The notes below the pieces were generated by a model. That model worked only from the letters and a program-made list of their open reading frames with translations, was not told the origin of the DNA and made no database searches. From Paraburkholderia lycopersici (lineage in GTDB: Bacteria; Pseudomonadota; Gammaproteobacteria; Burkholderiales; Burkholderiaceae), in the NCBI RefSeq assembly GCF_900096975.1, contig NZ_FMYQ01000018.1:62001-126000 (forward strand): DNA of 64,000 bases, given 5' to 3'. This document shows positions 59,388 to 64,000 of this stretch, one piece after another. A program made the translations under genes and the position numbers. How positions within the stretch are numbered: the first letter of the stretch is position 1; every line of letters starts with the position of its first letter.

Positions 59388-59446
59388 AAAAAGGCCATGC
59401 AGGAAACGCCGCGGGCACGATGCCCGTGGTCATTTCCTGCATGGCC
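59388..59446 (-). terminator. Riboswitch-controlled terminator before gcvT
   Basis: On the minus strand GGCCATGCAGGAAA (59446-59433) pairs with TTTCCTGCATGGCC (59406-59393), with an inner GC-rich hairpin, followed by TTTTT (59392-59388). Its 5' arm abuts the end of the second aptamer, the expected expression platform of a transcriptional ON switch. Confidence 0.88.
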
Positions 59447-59735
59447 CCTCTGTCCTCGGTACCTGAGAGATTGCGCCGTTGATGCCGGCGCGCGCCCCTT
59501 CGGTGGGCAGCCTGAACGTCCGGCGCGTGCACGACGCGCCACGGTTCTACTGCCGCTCTCCAGAGTTGCGGACTTGTCGGCTGTTCCGTTTGCCTCGCAC
59601 TGGGGTGTGACCCGGGGTGTGAAGCGGACGAATCAGCGGTCCGGCGCGCACGGTCCTTTTGCCTGAGAGTTTGTGGGTTGCCCCTTCGGCGGCGCCGGTT
59701 GCACATATCGCGGCAACCGGCGCGCTCTCCCGGCG
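59444..59735 (-). ncRNA. Tandem glycine riboswitch
   Basis: Two glycine aptamers in series on the minus strand. Aptamer 1 (about 59735-59646) has GGGAGAGCG, GCCGCCGAAGGGGC and CTCAGGCAAAAGGACCG; aptamer 2 (about 59564-59444) has GGAGAGCGGCAG, CCACCGAAGGGGC and CTCAGGTACCGAGGACAG. These are the conserved cores of the gcvT-type element, each binding glycine, and cooperative binding is known for tandem forms. The adjoining terminator implies that glycine permits transcription of gcvT. The linker holds a TCACACCCC direct repeat of unknown meaning. Nothing else is identifiable in 59736-59956 beyond the likely promoter. Confidence 0.95.
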
Positions 59736-59956
59736 CGCGCAGCGATTGTGCGCGACGCCTTGGGCCTGTGTCAATGCGGAAAAATTCTGCGCGCGGCGCG
59801 TGGAGGCGGCCGGAAGGCATGCTGGTATGGGCTTGCGCCGACTGGCCGCGTGCATTGCGCAGCGCCGTGGGGAAAACGGGGGCGGGTCGTCTGGCAGGGA
59901 GGCGCGCATGACGAAGCGCACGAACCGCTGTCGCGCGGCTCGCGCCTGGCTTGCGC

Positions 59957-60319
59957 CTATTCGCCGATGGCGCGTGCGGCGGTATCGAGTTCCTGATTCA
60001 GCACGTGCTGCTCGTCGACGGAAATACCGCCGCCGTGCTGGGCTGCCATGTCGTGCGCTTCGCTGTGGATCGTCTCGAGGCGGTGATGGAGCGCGCCGCC
60101 TTGGGGCGGCGGGTAGTAGCCCTGATCCACGCGCGTGTCGATGCGATGGCTCAGGCTTTCGATGCGGCCATCGACTTGGTGCAGGCGATCGACGGCGGCC
60201 TCGTGTGAACCTGGCCCGGCGGGCCGCGGAGGCGCCGGCCGCTTGACCGTGCAGGCCGCGAGGATCGAGACGACTGCGCCGGCGACGGCAAGGCGCAGAG
60301 CGCGAGGGTAACGGGTCAT
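59957..60319 (-). CDS. Small predicted lipoprotein
   Basis: A 120-residue protein with a lipoprotein signal peptide: basic start MTRYPRALRLA, hydrophobic core VAGAVVSILAAC and a lipobox with Cys near residue 22, followed by a proline-rich linker (TVKRPAPPRPAGPG) and a helical, glutamine- and histidine-rich domain with heptad-like spacing (DRLHQVDGRIESLSHRIDTR). AAGGAG lies before the ATG at 60319. Membrane anchoring is likely. No named family is recognised, and the neighbours give no clue. Confidence 0.82.
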   Translation of the reverse strand: MTRYPRALRLAVAGAVVSILAACTVKRPAPPRPAGPGSHEAAVDRLHQVDGRIESLSHRIDTRVDQGYYPPPQGGALHHRLETIHSEAHDMAAQHGGGISVDEQHVLNQELDTAARAIGE

Positions 60320-60532
60320 CGAGATTCTCCTTCTATGGCGTCCTGCTCCGTTTCCTGTGCGGCACGTCCGCAAACGCCTGGCTATTGGTGCCTGATGACC
60401 AGGCTGCCGCGCCCGGATGTAACCGTTTGCATGGGCCTTTCGGCGGCGTCGGGCGAATGCAGGCGCACAGTGCAACGGCGGTCGCGGGCTCGGGCGCGGA
60501 ATCGAGGTGCCCCGACCCGCGCCGCAGCGCTA

Positions 60533-61582
60533 TCAGGACTGACGCACGAATGCGAGCGTGCGGCCTTCCCTGGCGCTTTGCATCGCGAGCTCGATCAGCG
60601 TCATGACGTCGATGGCGTCCTGCGGGCTCACCGGAAACGGCTTGCCTTCGCGGATCGCCGCCGCGAGCGCGCGATACAGGTCCGCGTAGTTGCCGGCCGC
60701 ATTGGGCACTTCACGGCCGGTTTCCTGGCCGTCGTCGCACAGCACGTGCAGGCGGCCCGCTTCGTTGCCGTCGCCGAAACCGGGCTGGCCGGGGCGCAGT
60801 CCGGCTTTGAGCTGATCTTCCTGCGTGTCGAGCCCATTCTTCAGATAGCTGCCGCGCGTGCCGTGAATCGCGAAGCGCGGCGCGAACGCGGCGAGCGCGC
60901 TCGCGTGCAGCACGGCGTCGTGGTGCGGGTAGCGCAGAACGAGGTGCGCATAGTCGGGCGCGCTCGCGTTGTCGCGGCGCGTGTGGACGAATGCCGTGAT
61001 CGAGTCGGGCGCGCCGAAGAGCGCCAACGCCTGGTCGATCAGATGGGGTCCGAGATCGTAGAGCAGGCCGCCGCCGCGTGTGGCGTCCTCGCGCCAGCGC
61101 TGGCGCACCAGCGGGCGGAAGCGGTCGAAATGCGACTCGTAATGCGTCACGCGGCCAAGCTCGCCACCCGCGATCAGCTCGCGAACGGTGAGGAAATCGC
61201 CGTCCCAGCGGCGATTGTGGAACGGCGCGAACACGAGGCCGCGCTGCTTCGCGATGGCTGCGAGCGTGCGCGCCTGCCCGGCCGTAAGCGTGACCGGCTT
61301 GTCGACGAGCACGTGCTTGCCGCGCTCGAGTGTGCGGCGCGCGAGCTCGTAGTGCGTGTCGTTGGGCGTGGCGATCACGACGCATTCGATGGCGTCGATC
61401 GAGAGCAGCGTGTCGAGGTCGGGGACGATCGCGGCGTCGGGATAATCGGCCTGGGCGCGATCGGCCTGGCTTGTCGCGATGGCGGCAAGCCGGGCCGCGC
61501 CGCTATGCGCGATCACGGGTGCGTGGAAGGTCTGGCCGGCGAAGCCGTAGCCCATCAGGCCGATTTGCAGCGGGGAAGTCAT
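60533..61582 (-). CDS. Gfo/Idh/MocA-family oxidoreductase
   Basis: A 349-residue NAD(P)-dependent oxidoreductase of the glucose-fructose oxidoreductase/inositol dehydrogenase family. The N-terminal Rossmann segment is IGLMGYGFAGQTFHAPVI, with the conserved DKPVTLTAGQARTL (the lysine of the EKP/DKP motif is catalytic) and the C-terminal GGGLLYDLGPHLIDQALALF (catalytic His in the LGPHLIDQ block). GAGGAA precedes ATG 61582. It resembles the YdgJ/scyllo-inositol-dehydrogenase group; the sugar substrate is not predictable. The reading frame stays open for 2.3 kb further upstream opposite rep, which is antisense and not part of the gene. Confidence 0.9.
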   Translation of the reverse strand: MTSPLQIGLMGYGFAGQTFHAPVIAHSGAARLAAIATSQADRAQADYPDAAIVPDLDTLLSIDAIECVVIATPNDTHYELARRTLERGKHVLVDKPVTLTAGQARTLAAIAKQRGLVFAPFHNRRWDGDFLTVRELIAGGELGRVTHYESHFDRFRPLVRQRWREDATRGGGLLYDLGPHLIDQALALFGAPDSITAFVHTRRDNASAPDYAHLVLRYPHHDAVLHASALAAFAPRFAIHGTRGSYLKNGLDTQEDQLKAGLRPGQPGFGDGNEAGRLHVLCDDGQETGREVPNAAGNYADLYRALAAAIREGKPFPVSPQDAIDVMTLIELAMQSAREGRTLAFVRQS

Positions 61583-61990
61583 GGGGCGATTCCTCAAGGG
61601 ACGGCGCGGCGCGAGCCGCGGCCGCGGTGGGCCGGAGGGCTTATTGTGGCACGCGGTGGGGGGCGGGTGGGATGGGCGGGCGCGTGGCGGGCAGGGGAAT
61701 TCGGGCGGCGTGGGACGCGGTGGCGAGGCTGCGGCGGCGCGGTGTGGCGGGCGGCCGCGTGGGCGCCGCGCCGCGTGGCTTGCCGGGCGGAGATCGGGTG
61801 GATGTCGCCGGATGCGGGGCGGCTCCTCGTCCGGATCGTCATCGGGGCTTCGTCGGGTCGCCGTGTTAACATCGCACCTCTCGCGTGCCGGTCCGGCCGC
61901 CTCGCGCGGTGCGGCCGCGGCGTTTCGATGCCGCCCCTTTGACGCGCCGCACGCACCCCGTCTTTTACCCGTTTTTCCAGTCCAGCAACG
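61583..61990. other. Very GC-rich divergent promoter gap
   Basis: The 408 bases between the oxidoreductase and rep starts are made of GGC/GCG runs with no supported gene. A short AT-richer patch with TAACAT near 61865-61870 may be the -10 region for rep. Confidence 0.45.
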
Positions 61991-64000
61991 ATGTCCGCAG
62001 GCCTCAATTCCGCCCAAAGCGAAGCGGTGCGCTATCTCGACGGTCCCTGTCTCGTGCTCGCCGGCGCGGGCAGCGGCAAGACGCGCGTCATCACGCAGAA
62101 GATCGCGCACCTCATCGAAGCGAAAGGCTTCGAGCCGCGCCACATCGCGGCCGTCACGTTCACGAACAAGGCCGCCGCCGAAATGCGCGAGCGCGTGGGC
62201 AAGCTGCTCGAAGGCAAGACGCTCACCACGCCCGGCAAGGAAGGCCGCAAGGTGCCGGTGAACCAGCTCACCGTCTGCACGTTCCACTCGCTCGGCGTGC
62301 AGATTCTGCGTCAGGAGGCCGAGCATCTCGGGCTCAAGCCCCAGTTCTCGATCATGGACGCCGACGACTGCTTCGCCATGATCCAGGAGCAGGTGGGCTC
62401 GACCGACAAGGGTTTCATCCGCAAGATCCAGTCGATCATCTCGCTCTGGAAGAACGGCCTCGTGATGCCCGAAGAGGCGCTCGCGACGGCCTCGAACGAG
62501 GACGAGCACCAGGCCGCCATCGTCTACCGCAACTACGTGGCGACGCTGCACGCGTACCAGGCCGTCGATTTCGACGACCTGATCCGCCTGCCCGCCGAAC
62601 TGTTCGCGAAAAACGAGCCCGTGCGCGACAAGTGGCAGAACAAGCTGCGCTACCTGCTGATCGACGAGTACCAGGACACCAACGCCTGCCAGTACGAATT
62701 GCTGAAGCTGCTGGCGGGCCCGCGCGCGGCGTTCACGGCGGTGGGCGACGACGACCAGGCCATCTACGGCTGGCGCGGCGCCACGCTCGAGAACCTCGCG
62801 CAGCTCGGCAAGGACTTCCCGAAGCTGCACGTCATCAAGCTGGAGCAGAACTACCGCTCGACGGTGCGTATTCTCACGGCGGCGAACAACGTCATCGCGA
62901 ACAACCCGAAGCTGTTCGAGAAGAAGCTCTGGTCCGAGCACGGCATGGGCGACTCCATCACCGTCACGCCCTGCAACGACGAAGAGCACGAAGCCGAGTC
63001 GGTCGTGTTCCGGCTTTCGGCGCACAAGTTCGAGCGGCGCGCGCAGTTTCGCGACTACGCGATCCTCTACCGCGGCAATTTCCAGGCGCGCATCTTCGAG
63101 CAGGTGCTGCGCCGCGAGCGCATTCCGTACGTGCTCTCGGGCGGCCAGTCGTTCTTCGACAAGGCCGAAATCAAGGATCTCTGCGCCTACCTGCGCCTGA
63201 TCGCCAATCACGACGACGATCCCGCATTCATCCGCGCGATCACCACGCCGCGGCGCGGCGTCGGCAACACCACGCTGGAAGCGCTCGGCGCGTTCGCGGG
63301 GCAGGCGAAGGTGTCGCTGTTCGAGGCCGTGTACATGGGCGGCATCGAGGCGCGGCTCTCGGCGCGCCAGGTCGAGCCGATGCGCGTGTTCTGCGACTTC
63401 ATGCAGCGCCTCGCCGAGCGCGCGCACAAGGATCCGGCGACCGTCGTGCTCGACGACCTGATGGAAGCGATCCACTACGAGGCGTATCTCTACGACGCCT
63501 TCGACGAGCGCCAGGCGCAGTCGAAGTGGCAGAACGTGCTCGAATTCCTGGAGTGGCTCAAGCGCAAGGGCACGAAGCCCGAGCCGGAGATCGGCGAAGA
63601 CAGCGAAGCCACCGGCTACGACAGTGCCGATGGTCTGGCCGACACCGGCAAGAACCTCATGGGCCTGATCCAGACCGTGGCGCTGATGTCGATGCTCGAA
63701 GGCAAGGAAGAGGACCCGGATGCGGTGCGGCTTTCGACCGTCCATGCGTCGAAGGGGCTGGAGTATCCGCACGTGTTCCTCGTGGGCGTGGAAGAGGGGA
63801 TCATGCCGCACCGCGGCGGCTCGGACGACGACGTGATCGACGACGCGCGCATCGAGGAAGAGCGCCGCCTCATGTACGTGGCGATCACGCGCGCGCAGCG
63901 CAGCCTGCACCTGAACTGGTGCAAGAAGCGCAAGCGGGCGCGCGAGACGGTGGTGTGCGAGGCGTCGCGCTTCATCCCGGAGATGGGTCTCGACGACGCG
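61991..64000 (+). CDS. rep: ATP-dependent DNA helicase Rep/UvrD family (runs off the window)
   Basis: 670 codons of a superfamily 1A 3'-5' helicase, truncated by the window edge. Walker A GAGSGKTRVIT (about residues 25-35), motif Ia VTFTNKAAAEM, Walker B LLIDEYQDTN, motif III GDDDQAIYGWRGA, motif IV QNYRST, motif V VRLSTVHASKGLEYPHVFLV and motif VI EEERRLMYVAITRA are all intact. The overall pattern and length up to motif VI fit Rep more than UvrD or PcrA. Rep helps replication forks pass protein barriers. Few residues should be missing from the C-terminus. Confidence 0.93.
   Translation, partial: MSAGLNSAQSEAVRYLDGPCLVLAGAGSGKTRVITQKIAHLIEAKGFEPRHIAAVTFTNKAAAEMRERVGKLLEGKTLTTPGKEGRKVPVNQLTVCTFHSLGVQILRQEAEHLGLKPQFSIMDADDCFAMIQEQVGSTDKGFIRKIQSIISLWKNGLVMPEEALATASNEDEHQAAIVYRNYVATLHAYQAVDFDDLIRLPAELFAKNEPVRDKWQNKLRYLLIDEYQDTNACQYELLKLLAGPRAAFTAVGDDDQAIYGWRGATLENLAQLGKDFPKLHVIKLEQNYRSTVRILTAANNVIANNPKLFEKKLWSEHGMGDSITVTPCNDEEHEAESVVFRLSAHKFERRAQFRDYAILYRGNFQARIFEQVLRRERIPYVLSGGQSFFDKAEIKDLCAYLRLIANHDDDPAFIRAITTPRRGVGNTTLEALGAFAGQAKVSLFEAVYMGGIEARLSARQVEPMRVFCDFMQRLAERAHKDPATVVLDDLMEAIHYEAYLYDAFDERQAQSKWQNVLEFLEWLKRKGTKPEPEIGEDSEATGYDSADGLADTGKNLMGLIQTVALMSMLEGKEEDPDAVRLSTVHASKGLEYPHVFLVGVEEGIMPHRGGSDDDVIDDARIEEERRLMYVAITRAQRSLHLNWCKKRKRARETVVCEASRFIPEMGLDDA

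Noticed and set aside
60533..63910. A 3.4-kb open frame on the minus strand running through the oxidoreductase and antisense to rep
   Set aside because: Only the part up to 61582 has a protein family. The remainder is the mirror of rep codons in a GC-rich genome, with Arg/His/Val-rich low-information sequence.

Overview
This is a high-GC stretch of a betaproteobacterial primary chromosome, most likely Burkholderia sensu lato (Paraburkholderia or Caballeronia type). The evidence is the block mnmG-rsmG-parA-parB-(permease)-atpIBEFHAGDC, followed by an acyl-CoA ligase, hemE, priA and putA, plus several small families typical of Burkholderiales such as DUF3717. The mnmG-parAB block and two perfect parS sites imply that oriC of chromosome 1 is near, though oriC itself is not recognisable here. 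I see no rRNA, tRNA, CRISPR, insertion sequence or prophage.

Layout. 0-6.9 kb: a SET-domain protein, a two-component system, DUF3717, the phenylalanine-catabolism locus (phhB, a badly shortened phhA, a divergent Lrp regulator), a CYTH protein and a LysR regulator. 7-15.6 kb: a catabolic and uptake block with mmsA, a GMC alcohol dehydrogenase and a five-gene branched-chain-type ABC transporter (LivG, LivF, binding protein, LivH, LivM order). 16.3-22.8 kb: a second such transporter with two paralogous binding proteins in tandem and a LivM-LivG fusion. 22.8-28.6 kb: parS, mnmG with a second parS inside it, rsmG, parA, parB and an SLC13-like permease. 28.9-36.7 kb: the complete F1Fo ATP synthase operon ending in a strong terminator. 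37-48.8 kb: acyl-CoA ligase, cyclohexadienyl dehydratase-like protein, hemE, priA, a 49-residue membrane protein and trifunctional putA. 48.9-60.3 kb: an orphan amino-acid binding protein, then a leftward block headed by a tandem glycine riboswitch: gcvT, gcvH, gcvP, an alginate-lyase-family protein, sdaA and a ThDP enzyme. The window ends with a lipoprotein, a Gfo/Idh/MocA oxidoreductase and the start of rep.

Functional themes. Much of the window concerns amino-acid uptake and breakdown: phenylalanine (phh), proline (putA), glycine and serine (gcv, sdaA), valine-type semialdehydes (mmsA) and three sets of LivK-type binding proteins. The rest is core replication, segregation and energy machinery.

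Most notable observations: (1) phhA appears to have lost its whole catalytic core by internal deletion while phhB and the Lrp regulator remain intact; (2) a perfect parS also forms the stem of an intrinsic terminator between livF and mnmG; (3) a tandem glycine riboswitch with a clear terminator platform heads a block that includes an out-of-place alginate-lyase-like gene; (4) three intergenic regions carry unexplained RNA-like structure ending in terminators (about 15.75-15.91, 38.92-39.15 and 44.64-44.80 kb). I did not find a clearly new multi-gene system. The structured RNAs and the parS-terminator are the best leads.
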